NCBI GenBank assembly: GCA_905250125.1
Contig: CAJNOL010000044.1
Span: forward strand, 124,001 to 188,000
DNA: 64,000 bases
Direction: 5' to 3'
DNA from: Rotaria sordida
Taxonomy: Eukaryota; Rotifera; Eurotatoria; Philodinida; Philodinidae
The translations under genes and the position numbers were made by a program. Of the stretch, positions 23,211-34,885 are shown in pieces (position 1 is the first letter of the stretch; each line of letters begins with the position of its first letter). The notes beneath the pieces were generated by a model. It was not told where the DNA came from and searched no databases. It worked only from the letters and a program-made list of their open reading frames with translations.

Positions 23211-23878
23211 GTGAGCTGCGATTTTCACCATTCAAAACAGGAATGTTTGGTATATGAACCAACGCGACATGTGATTGGTTTGAAGTTGATTGATTAGATA
23301 AATTTTTGCTAAAGACGTTTCAGAGCAATTTCTAGAAAACTTTTTCTTTGTAGTATAATTTGACTCGCTCTTATTTGTAAAGAGAAATTCAGATATTAGA
23401 GATCTATGCAAAATTGTCGAGATCTGTAGACTACACTATTCACGAGTTAGAAGATTTTTGAGAGATCTTTAACTTTACTCAACTGATTTCGGGTCACCTT
23501 AGAATCGATCTAGATATAAGTGAAATGTGTTCTAGAAGTCTTCAAGCAACAAAAAATAGCGTTTCGAAAACTTTAATCTGAAGGCTCAGAATTAGATTGA
23601 AACTGAAAATAAAATTCATTACCGGACTCAACGTCATTTATCACCCACATATGGACTGGTTCGGAGATAGTACAAAATCAGTAGATCTGTAATGTCTGAG
23701 CTTCTCTTTACAAAGTAGAACGAGTAAAGTTAAAATTTAATGAAAGCATTTTCTAGAAAATCGTTCTGAATGGTCTTCAGCAAAAACTCATCGAATCATT
23801 CAACTTCAAACTGATCACATATCACATTGTTTCATACAACTAACATTCCTATTTTCAATGGTGAAAACTGAAACTCAC
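23211..23878. repeat. Foldback element, type C
   Basis: The left arm starts GTGAGCTGCGATTTTCACCA and the right arm ends with the inverted, slightly diverged copy (TGGTGAAAACTGAAACTCAC). Arm similarity extends inward about 190 nt with mismatches, e.g. CGTTTCAGAGCAATTTCTAG versus CTAGAAAATCGTTCTGAA. No ORF. Confidence 0.65.
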
Positions 23879-24320
23879 GAAATATTTTTTTTGTCAAAAT
23901 TTACTCGGAAAAAGCTACACTCTTTGTTTTTTGAAGACGACAACAGTTGATCATCTTACTTTACTGAACGACATTAGACTGATATTGTCATTCTCTATCT
24001 TTCTTCTATATCCGTAGACAGTCAAAGAAGAAGAGATGAACATATATCACAATATTTCATTGGTTCTGAAGGTTATTTTTCTATCTTAGGTCACATCTTA
24101 CTGGATACATAATCTTTCCGAAATTCTATCTAGGGAATTTGAAACTGAGATATCATAAAAATCGTTTTCATGAATAAAATATCCCTCAATCTCAAAACTG
24201 CTAATTTCAATAGAATAAAGATTAAAAACGAACTATACGTCAATATTTAGGCAGAAAGAATCACACGTTTTTCATTTAATTCTTTTTTGCCGATAATAAG
24301 TAATAGCACTGCTGTTTCTA

Positions 24321-25527
24321 AGGATGTGGGTCGTCTCTTCACACCAGAGATGCTCACAGGGCAGGGCAACCCTGCCCTGCTCTGTACCCTGTCCTGCCCT
24401 GAAGCTGGGCAGGGTAAAAAAAATTTTTTTCACCCTGTCCTGAAACAGGACAGGGTGCGGTAGCGCAGGGTGCAGGACAGGGCAGGGTGAGATGTTCATA
24501 CCCTGCAAATTTGAACATCAAGTATCTAAGTTTTCATTTTCAGAAAGAACATTTTTTGGCTCTTTCTCAACCAAAAACCGAAAATAGATTACAGAGGGTG
24601 GTACCAGCTGGTAACTAGAGTTGCTGCTGGATGATACTAGCCAGACATATGCTATATGATCAGCCTCTGGACGTAGTAATCTATTTCGAAGTATATAAAT
24701 ATGTCTTAATTGCTCTTATATGATTATATAAGAGATTCGATGTTTTTCGTGTTACATTCGATTCGGTTAGATTTTGAACTTCTTGAGACTAAAAGGATAC
24801 AAAAATTAAATCGAGTCGAATTTGTTTCTCAGATTGGAATATACAGACAAAAATGTGAAAATCGAATGTAACACGAAAAACATCGAATCTCTTATATAGT
24901 CACATAAGAACAATTAAGACATATTTATATGCTTTGGAACAAATTACTATGCCCAGAGGCTGATTATATACCACATCTCTCACTAGTATCACCTAGCATG
25001 TGTGGTATAAATATGAGATGTAACTGTCGATGTATAAAGAAAAAAAATATCGAAAAAATTATTTGTCTTATTACTTTTGGCCCACCCAGTATTTTTTGTT
25101 CTGCTTTTTGTTCAATTTCTTTTTGTTCAAATGAAGATCTATAGTGAAGCTTGTGAATCTAACTTGCGTATATTATGTCATTTACTTCTCTTGTCTCTTG
25201 ATAATACTCATATCTTTTGTCAGTTCAATTGTTAACTATTTATATTGTAAAATGGATTTAAATAAAACAATTGTCTATGATATAATGCACAAACATCTTT
25301 GTTGCTGAACTGAATTTAAAAAAACGCAATAAGAGAGCATATCGATTCTACAGGGTACCCTGCCCTGCCCTGCTCGATCCAGTGCAGCAGGGCAGGACAG
25401 GGCAGGGTAGGCTTTTGTTTTGCTTTTTTTCGTCAGCAGGGCAGGGTAGGGGAAGAACAGGGTACAGGGCAGGACAGGGTGTAAAAATTCACCCTGTGAG
25501 CATCTCTGCTTCACACACCCATATCCA
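24321..25527. repeat. Composite foldback with GC-rich CAGGGCAGGG arms
   Basis: The outer arms share GGATGTGGG and AGAGATGCTCACAGGG (24346-24361; inverse near 25492-25508). They then run into about 150 nt of CAGGGCAGGG / CCCTGCCCTG tandem units, starkly GC-rich against the AT-rich surroundings. Inside lies a second inverted pair (about 24628-24765 and 24862-25000) sharing TCGATGTTTTTCGTGTTACA. The minus-strand ORFs at 24272-24508 and 25275-25514 come from the repeat units. Confidence 0.75.
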
Positions 25528-26289
25528 TGCTTAGAGTGAAGTTTTCTGGCATTGTGAATGGATGAGTGTTACATTGATTATATTTGTTTGTTTTGGATTA
25601 GAAAAATTAAATCAAATGTTGATATATATTGAAAGAGTACTAAACATCATGTTAAATATTTTATTCTCTCATGAAATTAAAAAATAGTCGTCAAATGGCT
25701 ATCTTAAAAATTTATCATGACTGGTCGTAACCGTAATAATCGTAAAACGCGGCGGTCATAACGATGTCTACACTGAAGTGACCAAACTACTTAGGGAAAA
25801 GAGGAATATATCTGGTCATTCTGTCTATACCATTGGCTTTTTTAAGAGACAAATACTCTATTTGTGTGATTATTTCATCAGTGACTCTTCTAGAACTGCC
25901 TTTGAAGAGGAGTTAATAATGAACTGACGACATATATTATTACTTTCTTTACTTAATCATCTTAGAGATGGTCGAAAACAAAGACATGAACAGTATGTCG
26001 ACGTATTCGATTGAACCTTCTCCGGTAATTTTTCTGTGGTAAACTTCTTATTGCACATTCGAATTTACATAAGTTAGAATGATATTTACGCATCGGAACG
26101 ATCTTTTTTTTATTCAGTCTTATCTTTTTCTTTCTCTATATTAATATTAAAGCCTATTTTGTCCAATTCATCTCGTCCAAAAACTTCATGTAACAATAAA
26201 ATTAAAAAAATTGTTTAACGATGCAAGACTAACAGATAAATAAACTACTGTAGAAAAACTTTGAAATTGTTCAAGAGGAACAATTTTTT
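25528..26289. other. Intergenic, no gene seen
   Basis: AT-rich spacer between the composite foldback and the duplicated peptide locus. No supported features. Confidence 0.5.
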
Positions 26290-27305
26290 TCAAAGAAAAG
26301 TATTCTAAAATACAATCAATATCAAATAGTTGTAAATCATTTTAATACGTATCATTGTTTGACATTTCATTACTTTTACTTGCACAATGATTTGAACGTG
26401 AACGAAACAATTATTTGCTCAATAGGTATTCAACTATACATTCAAGCCTACTGTTTGACTATAGCTTTCAAATGTTGAAAATTTTGTTAAAATATCGATT
26501 ACTCCAGTATTTGAAGAATTTAGACAGTTGCCAAAGCATTTCATATTTCTGATAATTGAATATGTGCATCAGATTATAGTTTAGAATGCGTTCCCTAACA
26601 TCTTCATAATGTTATGAATAGCAAAAATGTAGAAAAAAAAAACGTGAAAGTTGTGTTTAAATCATTGCTTTAACATTATTTATTCATTTTGACAAAAGAA
26701 AGATCACTATAACATCACATGTTACATAAGAAAAGAAAAAAAAAATATATAATAAATTTTGATTAAGAAAAAATTTTTTTAAATATAATAATATGATTAA
26801 GTTCAACAATAGGTTGAAACTATCTCGTTTATCATCAATAACGATCTAAACAAAAAACGATATCAACAACGAATCCTACATAAAGAAAAATCACTTACAA
26901 CAACGATAACGCCATCCCATATGCTTGAGCTGATATTCACGTTGGCGCATTTGTCCATTTCTAGATGGTTGTTCATCTTGTCGACGAGCAACGGCTAGAA
27001 ACAAATAATAAGTCATATGATTAAATCATTAAAAATAAAAACAAACCTTCTTGTAATAAGCCACTAGTACATAAGAGAACCAAGATGAGTAAGATATATT
27101 TGACAATTGATGACATGATTATTGTTATTATTATTATTGATAGAAGCTTTTTAGTTTATAAATAAAACTATATAATAAATATTAATAGTAAGAAATATAT
27201 CAATAGAATTTACACGAATCAAAGATCACTGTGATGTAATGTATGTTTGTTTCATGAATATCTATAGCTATTTATAGATGGACGAACACAGAAAGAATAA
27301 ATCTA
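26290..27305. repeat. Local duplication, copy 1 (intact peptide locus)
   Basis: About 1 kb that recurs in the same orientation at 28405-29478. Shared landmarks in order: AATATCAAATA.TTGTAAATCATT, CATTTCATTACTT, TTTAACATTATTTATTCATTT, ATAATAAATTTTGATTAAGAAAA, and CATGATTATTGTTATTATTAT upstream of the peptide ATG. Divergence is clear but the colinear order is kept. Confidence 0.75.
26835..27116 (-). CDS. Small secreted peptide precursor
   Basis: Minus strand, three exons 27047-27116, 26899-26994 and 26835-26845; 58 aa. Introns of 52 and 53 nt have good GTTTGT..CTAG and GTAAGTG..TTTAG ends. Residues 1-23 form a signal peptide (MSSIVKYILLILVLLCTSGL) ending near LLQEA. The mature part is basic and polar: AVARRQDEQPSRNGQMRQR, then EYQLKHMGWRYRC, then YRY. 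If intron 2 is not removed, the frame ends as WRYRCCK with TGA at 26891. I prefer splicing because the GTAAGTG donor is also kept in the duplicated copy. No family recognised; host-defence peptide, neuropeptide or structural peptide are all possible. A relative with the same signal exon is decayed at 22.6-22.97 kb. Confidence 0.6.
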
Positions 27306-28404
27306 GGTTTTTTTTTTTTCGTTCATGGCCAACTGATTCTAGTAAACAATGGTATGATGACATTTATCATCTCTCTCTCTTCATTCAAATAACTTTAGTC
27401 AGTCGAAGATAAAATAACGAATATACGTCCATTTATTCTATTATGTTTATCGAATATTTACTATTATTAAGTACATCTCGAATAACAAAAGAATTTTCTT
27501 TCAATAATCACGCTCTGTATCTCTATAGGATAAACTTATATATTACATATTCGATTTGTATACATATCGTTCATATAGATAAAATATTGTACAACGTTAG
27601 TGAATATTGCTTTGTTAAAGATAACAAAGATTTTTTTTGAAAAGCAAATGTTTTTAAGTATCATTTACGAGAGACAAAACAAAATTGTATTCATTCATTT
27701 CTCTAAATATGAAACAAGGATTTAGTTATATAGTTTCACATAGAAAAATTCTAACTATTTATTAGATATTTTTGAATAAATTTATTATATACTGTTTGGT
27801 TTATATGAATACAAAATCAAATCGTGCGCTATAATAGAAAAATCATAAGATTTCAAGCCTCTTTTTTGTACTTCAATGAATCGAACAAAAAATACAATAT
27901 CAATGATATATTCCAGACTTTTGTATAAAACAATAAACAATCGATCTTTGATATAGGACAAGAATCTATTTATGAAATGATAAGATCATTTTATATGATG
28001 ATTATATATATCATCGAGAAACAAGGAATAGAAATTCGAACAAGTATTTATTCTTTATTTATGCTGGTCAACATTACACATTATAGTATTCTATGTACAA
28101 CTAGATAATTCTTCTCTTCTAATATTAATAGAAGAACAAAATGGCGATGTTTGATCAATTGTTTTCTACTAGAATTATCAAAATCTCATTGTGAACTTTG
28201 AATGAGAATATTAGTTTTCCAGAAATCAATTTTTTCAATGAACAAAATAGAAAGCACAAAGCAATGAATTTTTATCAATCAGTCATGTATACGATATTCT
28301 ATTTTTTCGTATTCTACTTTCTATTCTATCTTTTTCAAATTATACCTACAACGATTATATGTCATTGTGCCTCCCATAACTAGAGCAGATTTTTTTAATT
28401 ATAA
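27306..28404. other. Spacer between the duplicated copies
   Basis: AT-rich, no gene seen. Small ORFs at 27443-27640 and 28198-28383 are low-complexity hydrophobic frames without splice partners. Confidence 0.5.
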
Positions 28405-29478
28405 AGTTCTCTGAAGAAAGTCATTCTAAAGTACAAGTAATATCAAATATTTGTAAATCATTCCAATATGTATCATTGTTATCATTATTTTACATTTCAT
28501 TACTTGCACTTGCACAACACTTTAAACTTAATTGATATTTTAATATATATTCAAGTCTACTATTCGACTACAACTATCGAATATTGAAATCTTGTTGTAA
28601 CATCAATTACTAAATGTTCGAAGAATTCAGACATTTGTCAAAGTGTTGAATGTTTCTCATAATTGAATATAAGAAAAAAAAAATCCAAGTGTTAATTGAA
28701 TAATAATTTAAAATGTGTTTTCTAATATCTACATAGTATTATGAGTAATAAGAATGGAAAATAATTATGAAAGTTAAATCTAAATGATTACTTTAACATT
28801 ATTTATTCATTTCGACAAAAGAACGAGAATTATAATATTACATGTTAAAGACGAAAAGAAAACAAGTATAATAAATTTTGATTAAGAAAAGATTTTTTGA
28901 ATTTCATTATTTAATTAAAGTCAACAATTGGTAGAAACTATATTGTTTACCGCCATTGACAATGTATATAATAAAGATATCAGGAATGAATTGTACATAG
29001 AGAAAGAACACTTACCTCCCTGAATCTGATAAGTTTCTATGTGTCTGAAGTGGTTATATCTAGTCCATCTATTTTCTTCCCATCATCCATTATATTCATT
29101 CAATCTTTACAACCATCTATCTCTTCGTGTACTTTATTCACTCCAGTTTCTATATGAATAAGCCATAGCCAGAAATATAAACAATAAACTATATGAGTCA
29201 ATCAATAAAGATAAAAATGAACCCATCTATGAAAATGTACTGATGCACAAGAGAACGCAGGCGAATGAAAGATTGTTGATCATCTATATAGCATGATTAT
29301 TGTTATTATTATCGATAGAAAGAAGTTTCCTGCTTAATAAAAATAAAAATAAAATAAATGCTAAACACGAGAAAAGCATCTACAGAATTTAGAAAAATCC
29401 ACAAGGAATGTACATTTGTTTGATCAATGTTTATCACTTTTTATAGATAGACGAGCACTGCATGAACACATTTAGATC
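28405..29478. repeat. Local duplication, copy 2 (decayed peptide locus)
   Basis: Direct repeat of 26290-27305 at about 2.1 kb distance, diverged by substitutions and small indels. It carries the peptide relic described separately. Confidence 0.75.
29010..29295 (-). pseudogene. Decayed paralogue of the small secreted peptide
   Basis: At the position of the intact gene's ATG (about 29293, minus) the frame reads ATG CTA TAT AGA and then TGA. The following DNA still matches the signal-peptide exon (CTCTTGTGCATCAGTA against CTCTTATGTACTAGTG). A GTTCATTT donor replaces GTTTGTTT, the exon 1 acceptor is altered, and the second donor GTAAGTG (about 29015) remains while its TTTAG acceptor is lost. It probably encodes nothing. 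Confidence 0.55.
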
Positions 29479-30452
29479 GTCCTTATCTTTCTTCATTAAA
29501 TCATTATAGTTAATTGTAAACAAAAGAACAAATACAAGAACATGTAATTGAGGTAATTTTTTCAAATTTTACTTTTTATGTTCAGCAGACTTAATAACAA
29601 AAAAATGTTTCTTTTTATATTTACTAATTTTATCAATAAAAATACAATTTTGGTGATGTTTGATAGTTACCGTTGAAAATAAGTTATCATAACAATTTTT
29701 AGGCCAGAAATTGCAAAAATCCAGTTATTCTTTCTTCAGACATCTAATGACAATATTGAAAACAATAAAATAATCTAGTATAGTATCATATCCTGGAAAC
29801 CCATGTTTGATCACATAAATTAGATATATATGATGGCTACTAATTGTCAACAACGTTTGATAGATAAATCAGTCTTTCTTTATAGTAAAGTGGGATACAA
29901 CTTAACAAATTGTATTAAAAATATCATTATGAAATTAAGATAGAAAAACACGATTTCACTTGCGTCATTTAATAAACCATAATTCTTGTTCGATGATAAG
30001 AACAAATACTTTAAGCCATAAAAGCATTAGTTTTCTTATATAGTGTTATCAAATTTTTATTCAATCAATATTGATGAATTTCGAAAAACGAAATCTTTTT
30101 TTTTTGGTTTTACCAATATATTCTTCAACATTGAAATTTAAAAATTTAAAACAAATCTGCCATGTGACATTTTCTTGAAAAATAGATCCAAACAGAGATC
30201 TATCGTTATATTAAATCTTATAGTTTATTAAAAGACATTATTTCCATCTGTTGTTGCTAGTACATCCCTTCACATTTTATTTTAAGAACATTAACCGATG
30301 ATAATAAAATATGTGTGATTACAAAAGCCAAATAAAAAGAAAAGAACAAACTATCTGATGCACCACCAATACAAAAAAAAATCAAAAAGGAATACGTTTC
30401 GCATCATTATTATATTTGTGTATATATATATATGTATGTTTGTATGAATGAA
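29479..30452. other. Intergenic, downstream of DCTN2
   Basis: AT-rich; includes a short TA microsatellite (30421-30433). No gene seen. Confidence 0.5.
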
Positions 30453-33400
30453 TTATTTCTTTTTAAGATTACCACTTGTACCTAATTTTTGATCGATATT
30501 ATTAAGTTGACTTTGAAGTGAAACAAGATTCGATTCAAACGTTGTTTTTACCTAAAAATAAAATAATGAATAATAATCTGCATTTAAAAAAGCTTGTCAA
30601 CACAGTTCCTTGAAAGTTAAAATGTGAAATTCACGTATGTTCGTTAGTTTCATGATATTAATACAAAATACATTATGTGAAAAATATCTAGCAGACTATA
30701 TAGTTAGTTTTCAAGGATAATCGATCGCCAGAGAAATGATCTTTATTAGCATCTCGAATAAAATATTTCTGTTGAACCATTGATCAAACTAACAGATAAT
30801 ACTGTTGTACATATCCATTATATCTACATTCAGTCTCAACGCACTGATGTTGATTGTCTCCCGAAGCTATAGCTTGATCAATTCACGCTTTTGCATTGAT
30901 CATATGACAACTGTGGTAAATCGATGCGTCACTGTTGACATCTTGAATATAAATTTTTATCTAGGCGAAAATCAAAAGCTGCACTATTCAGAACATTCAC
31001 CAATGTATTCCAGCCAGTTCAATTTCGAAGAAGAGTGTAAAATGTTCCGAAATGGTCTAAACCTTGTTGTTAATGCTGTTCAACGCTTTCTTCGGTTGTT
31101 AAGGTACTCTGGAAATGGAGTCTAACGCCTGTTGCCCTTGATTGCTATGGAAGCGATCCGATGACTGTTCGCCTTTGCTAGAGAAAATATACTCATCGGC
31201 TTCTGTCCTTTGACTCTCGTTACTATGAGAGGGGAGCTATGAAACTTCGACTTGAAACTTACCCTCATTATTATTCTTTTTTTCGAAAAACGCAATGTAA
31301 ATTCCACAAAAACAAATATCATATAATTCTTACTTGTTTTAAAAGTTGATCATTTGCATTAAGTGATGTTTTTAATGCTTGTTGTTCAGCTTCATAATGT
31401 GAAAGTGCTGAACTGAATTGAAAAGCTAAATAAAAAAAAGCTATAGAAGTACTTCTCGAACTTCAAACGTTTGTTACCCTGTTGATGAAGTTCATTAAGA
31501 GCTATTAAACGTTGTTGAATAATCGGTAAATTAGCTGCCATTGTTTCCCAACGTGACATCATATCAAATAATTCCACAGCCTATTATTAAAAATTAAATA
31601 ATTCAAATAATTCTTCTTTTTTTTTTTTTTACTTTGCTTTGTTTATCTTGATCATCAACGAGTGTTTTTTTATCATTAATTGCATTTAAACGTCCAAGAA
31701 CATTTGCTAATTTCATATCAATATGATCAATATTTGTACCATCAAGTAAATTAATACGTGTTGTTAATTGTTCAAGTGAACTCTTAAAGAAATAAATAAT
31801 AAAGTAAACAAATTTTTTTTTTAAAATATTCTATTTACTAATAAAGATTTCGATTCAATCTAAAATAAAAATTAAAAAAAACAACAACAACAAATGAATA
31901 GAATATAAATAGACAAATTATCATTACTGGTTGTTGTTCATTAAGACCAACTAAATTTTCAAGTTTCGATATTTTTTGTTCAATTTCCGAAAGCTAAACA
32001 TCGATAATTGATAAATAAATTTTTGCTTTCCAAAACAAAATTATTTTACTTGAAAAGCTGATGTTGATGAACTTCCAACTGTTGCTGGATTAATATATAA
32101 TTTAAATGTATCAGAATTGTTTTGTCCTGCACTTGTTTGTTTTGCTTCGTGTTTCGTTGCTGCTAATTTTGTAAGTAATGAACTAAAATTAAATATAATT
32201 AAAAATTTTTTCCTGTTAAATATTTGTTTATTATTAACCTTGTATCACGTCCATTTAAAAGAAATTTAGCTCCATAAACTTTAGATGTATGTTCTTGTAA
32301 TTGTTGGATATGTTGAACAAGAACATTTAAATTTTCACTTTCTTCTTTACTTAAACCTTCTTTTGATGCCTAAAATATAAATATAAATAGATTCAAAAAA
32401 ATAAATCTATTTTAATATTTACTCGATTAAATTCTTCTTCTAATTCTTGTAATTCAGCCATTAAACGTTTATAACGTTCAATTGGTGTTTCAGTTTCATG
32501 TTCGGCATACTAATTTGAAATCAATAAGAATATATATTAATAATAATATAGATAGATTAGTATTTTGTCCAGATTTTCTTTTTCGGAAAGATGATTAAAA
32601 AGTCTACGAGAACAAACACCTATTTTTTGAAGCACAGAAACATAGTATGTGGCACAATAACTACAAACTTCGGAAGGCCAATGCGATCTTCACAGGGGCG
32701 TTCCTCATTCGATCTTAGAGACCTGCATTGGAGTGATTTTTAGGAGCTATCAAAACTCTCTGAATTTTCTACCAGTAAATGAGGTTGAACACTACAAGTT
32801 TTTTTGAATAGTGATTTGTATTTTTTAATATTCATTATACAAACTGATGCATTTCGAAAGCTCGATTCATGTCTCATCAACGCTTTACAAAGGTGAAGAA
32901 AAGTCAGACTCAAGGTTGACCTCAACTTCTTCTCATGAACATAGATCTCAAAGAGACATCAATTGAAGTTAGAAAACCTATCACTTTGTACAGTAAATAC
33001 AAAAGAGTGAAAAGTTATAATTCAAAAAATCTTCTGTGTTATATCTGACTGACAAGTGAGACATTTAGTTGACTCTAATGTAGATCTCTACTTAGCTCTC
33101 ACGCTGTGTAAAACACTGAAATAGATTATTTATTTACATTTTGATAAATACCATGTTGAACATAACCACGAGCTTTAAGTGAACTATCAGAAAAATCTAT
33201 ATGAAAGAATAAATCAGAGATAAATAAAAAATATTTTGCTGAATATTTCAACATACTCGCTACTTTTCCATTAAGATATTTTCCATTCAATCCATCATGA
33301 ACTTCTTTTGCATTTATATCAAATTGATTGACAGCATCCGATTGATCATGTCCAACTTCATGAAATTGTTCATTTACTGGATAATCAGGTGTTTCAAAAC

Positions 33401-33511
33401 AATCTGGTTGATCATTAACCTATTATAAACATATTTAATTCTATAAAAATTTCATTTTTTTATCATACTTACAATACCAGGTAAATTAACATAATCAAGT
33501 TTTTTCATCAT
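30453..33511 (-). CDS. DCTN2: Dynactin subunit 2 (p50/dynamitin)
   Basis: Minus strand, 11 exons: 33473-33511, 33257-33419, 33138-33196, 32423-32509, 32239-32369, 32050-32182, 31928-31993, 31633-31782, 31478-31580, 31334-31425, 30453-30551; all phases agree, 373 aa (human about 400). Dynamitin forms the shoulder of dynactin, linking p150 to the Arp1 filament for dynein transport. Landmarks: KKLDYVNLPGIVNDQPDCFE at the N-terminus (family: YADLPGI..NEPD.YET), DFSDSSLKARGY-like segment, TPIERYKRLMAELQELEEEF, LLTKLAATKHEAK, then coiled coils ending LNNIDQKLGTSGNLKKK. Introns are 50-150 nt except 628 nt (32510-33137) and 782 nt (30552-31333), where no gene is seen. It follows TMEM39 on the same strand by 141 nt with TTTTATTTTAG 6 nt before its ATG. 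Confidence 0.93.
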
Positions 33512-33525
33512 ATTGATATCTAAAA
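33512..33525 (-). promoter_or_regulatory. Putative trans-splice acceptor before DCTN2
   Basis: Reading the minus strand, GTTTTATTTTAG is followed by only ATATCA and then the double ATG (33511). With TMEM39 ending 141 nt upstream on the same strand, this fits an operon resolved by leader trans-splicing (inferred). Confidence 0.5.
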
Positions 33526-33652
33526 TAAAACAAAGTCATTCACGAATACAACAAGAACAATAAATAAAGCTTATAGAAAACAAAAAAAAAAAAGCATCTT
33601 ATTGTTATTTGTATTTTATCTGAATAGAAAGTAAAGCAACACATATGATCAT

Positions 33653-34885
33653 TCATTCTCCACAATAAACTAAATAAAGTAAATACACATCACGTGTTGT
33701 ATGATGTATAGTATATGTATTAAATATAAAAAGTATCATTTGTGATAAAAGAACAAACCAACGTTGATCAATAAAAAGAAATATTATTTGAATAATTAAA
33801 AGTATTATTTGTAATGAACATAATATTAGTGGCAAAAATAAAGGTCGACTAAATAAAAATGAAAAACGTGTATGACACATATTACCCGGTTCAGCAACTG
33901 TTGAACAATTATTTGACGAACGATAAATATGTTGTTTATATTTAACAATTGAATTTGGTTGATATGCTAATTGATTTTTTTCATCCCATAATGGTATTAG
34001 AAGTGAATTATTATTATTTGTTAAACATTGCCATGAACCAAGATGTTTTCCATTACGATGAAAAACAGTTAATAATTCCAAAGGAAGATAATGACTTGTA
34101 TAAATCATAATTAAACTAAGAAATAAAATACAACCATATTGTAGAAGAAGAATTATATCTAGACGTATATAATGTGTATTACAAAATGCTATTGGAACAA
34201 TACAAATATAATAAGTTGATAAAAATGATGAAAATAATATATGTCGAATACGTTGATGAAATTCAATATGAAGACAATCAGTTTCATAACGTAAATCACA
34301 TGCATTTGTTGAACACCAATGTCCTGGTAAAGTATTTGATGATACTAATATTTGTTGTTGATTATGTGACTTTGTATTATGATCTTGATTAATAAGTAAT
34401 AAACAAACAAGTGGATATGTAAATAGAAGTACATATTTCCATGAATAAATCCAAAATGAATAAATTAATGCAATTATATTAATTAATACTTTAAGTATAA
34501 AGAATTTTTCTTGTAATGATAAACAAAATATAATTAACATCAAAACAATATATCGATCAATATGATGCCAATGAATAAATGAATCTGTTGATGTACCATA
34601 AGATCCAATCCATTTTTCAGATTTATATATTAATAAATATTGTAGGAAAAGTGAGATTATTTTAAAGGCAACAAGACATGATTCAAATATAAAATCTGAT
34701 TCAATTGATGGACGAGGAACATAAGGATGTTCGACTTCATTCGTTGATATCGATGAAGATTTCGAAGACGTAGAACAAAAAGTAACAAGTCGAGCATGGA
34801 TGGTATCATTTTGTTGAACACTACCTGAACGTGTCGATGTCATCACTGTTGCAGTCATATTAGCATTATTATTTCGTTGATGCAT
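33653..34885 (-). CDS. TMEM39-family multi-pass ER membrane protein
   Basis: Minus strand, intronless, 410 aa. TMEM39 proteins are ER membrane proteins linked to SAC1 export, autophagy and collagen secretion in animals (family knowledge). Evidence: an N-terminal Ser/Thr-rich tail, then SDFIFESCLVAFKIISLFLQ (first TM, like the LLFEFLFF.YLL..FIQY segment of TMEM39), the HRIKEVLFNSLFSAYY-like block HQRIRHILFSSFLSTYYICI, the LLPL.Y..L.H....HLG.WQ-like block LPLELLTVFHRNGKHLGSWQ, and SHARFYFLFHRP-like CHTRFSFLFSRPLFLPLIL. About eight hydrophobic segments are visible. It is shorter than human TMEM39A (488 aa), mainly in loops. The lack of introns contrasts with the neighbours. It heads a tandem pair with DCTN2. 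Confidence 0.88.
   Translation of the reverse strand: MHQRNNNANMTATVMTSTRSGSVQQNDTIHARLVTFCSTSSKSSSISTNEVEHPYVPRPSIESDFIFESCLVAFKIISLFLQYLLIYKSEKWIGSYGTSTDSFIHWHHIDRYIVLMLIIFCLSLQEKFFILKVLINIIALIYSFWIYSWKYVLLFTYPLVCLLLINQDHNTKSHNQQQILVSSNTLPGHWCSTNACDLRYETDCLHIEFHQRIRHILFSSFLSTYYICIVPIAFCNTHYIRLDIILLLQYGCILFLSLIMIYTSHYLPLELLTVFHRNGKHLGSWQCLTNNNNSLLIPLWDEKNQLAYQPNSIVKYKQHIYRSSNNCSTVAEPGNMCHTRFSFLFSRPLFLPLILCSLQIILLIIQIIFLFIDQRWFVLLSQMILFIFNTYTIHHTTRDVYLLYLVYCGE

Noticed and set aside
24272-25514. Minus-strand ORFs rich in HPALPHPV and GQGR
   Set aside because: They arise from CAGGGCAGGG tandem units in the composite foldback and have no protein-like features.
27050-27070. GGCTTATTACAA in the peptide gene resembles my memory of the bdelloid spliced leader
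   Set aside because: It lies in the signal-peptide coding exon, lacks a following leader donor and Sm site, and the match is only about 12 nt.
30805-31125. 106-aa + strand ORF inside the last DCTN2 intron
   Set aside because: No recognisable domain or splice partners; it may be a degraded insert but cannot be supported as a gene.
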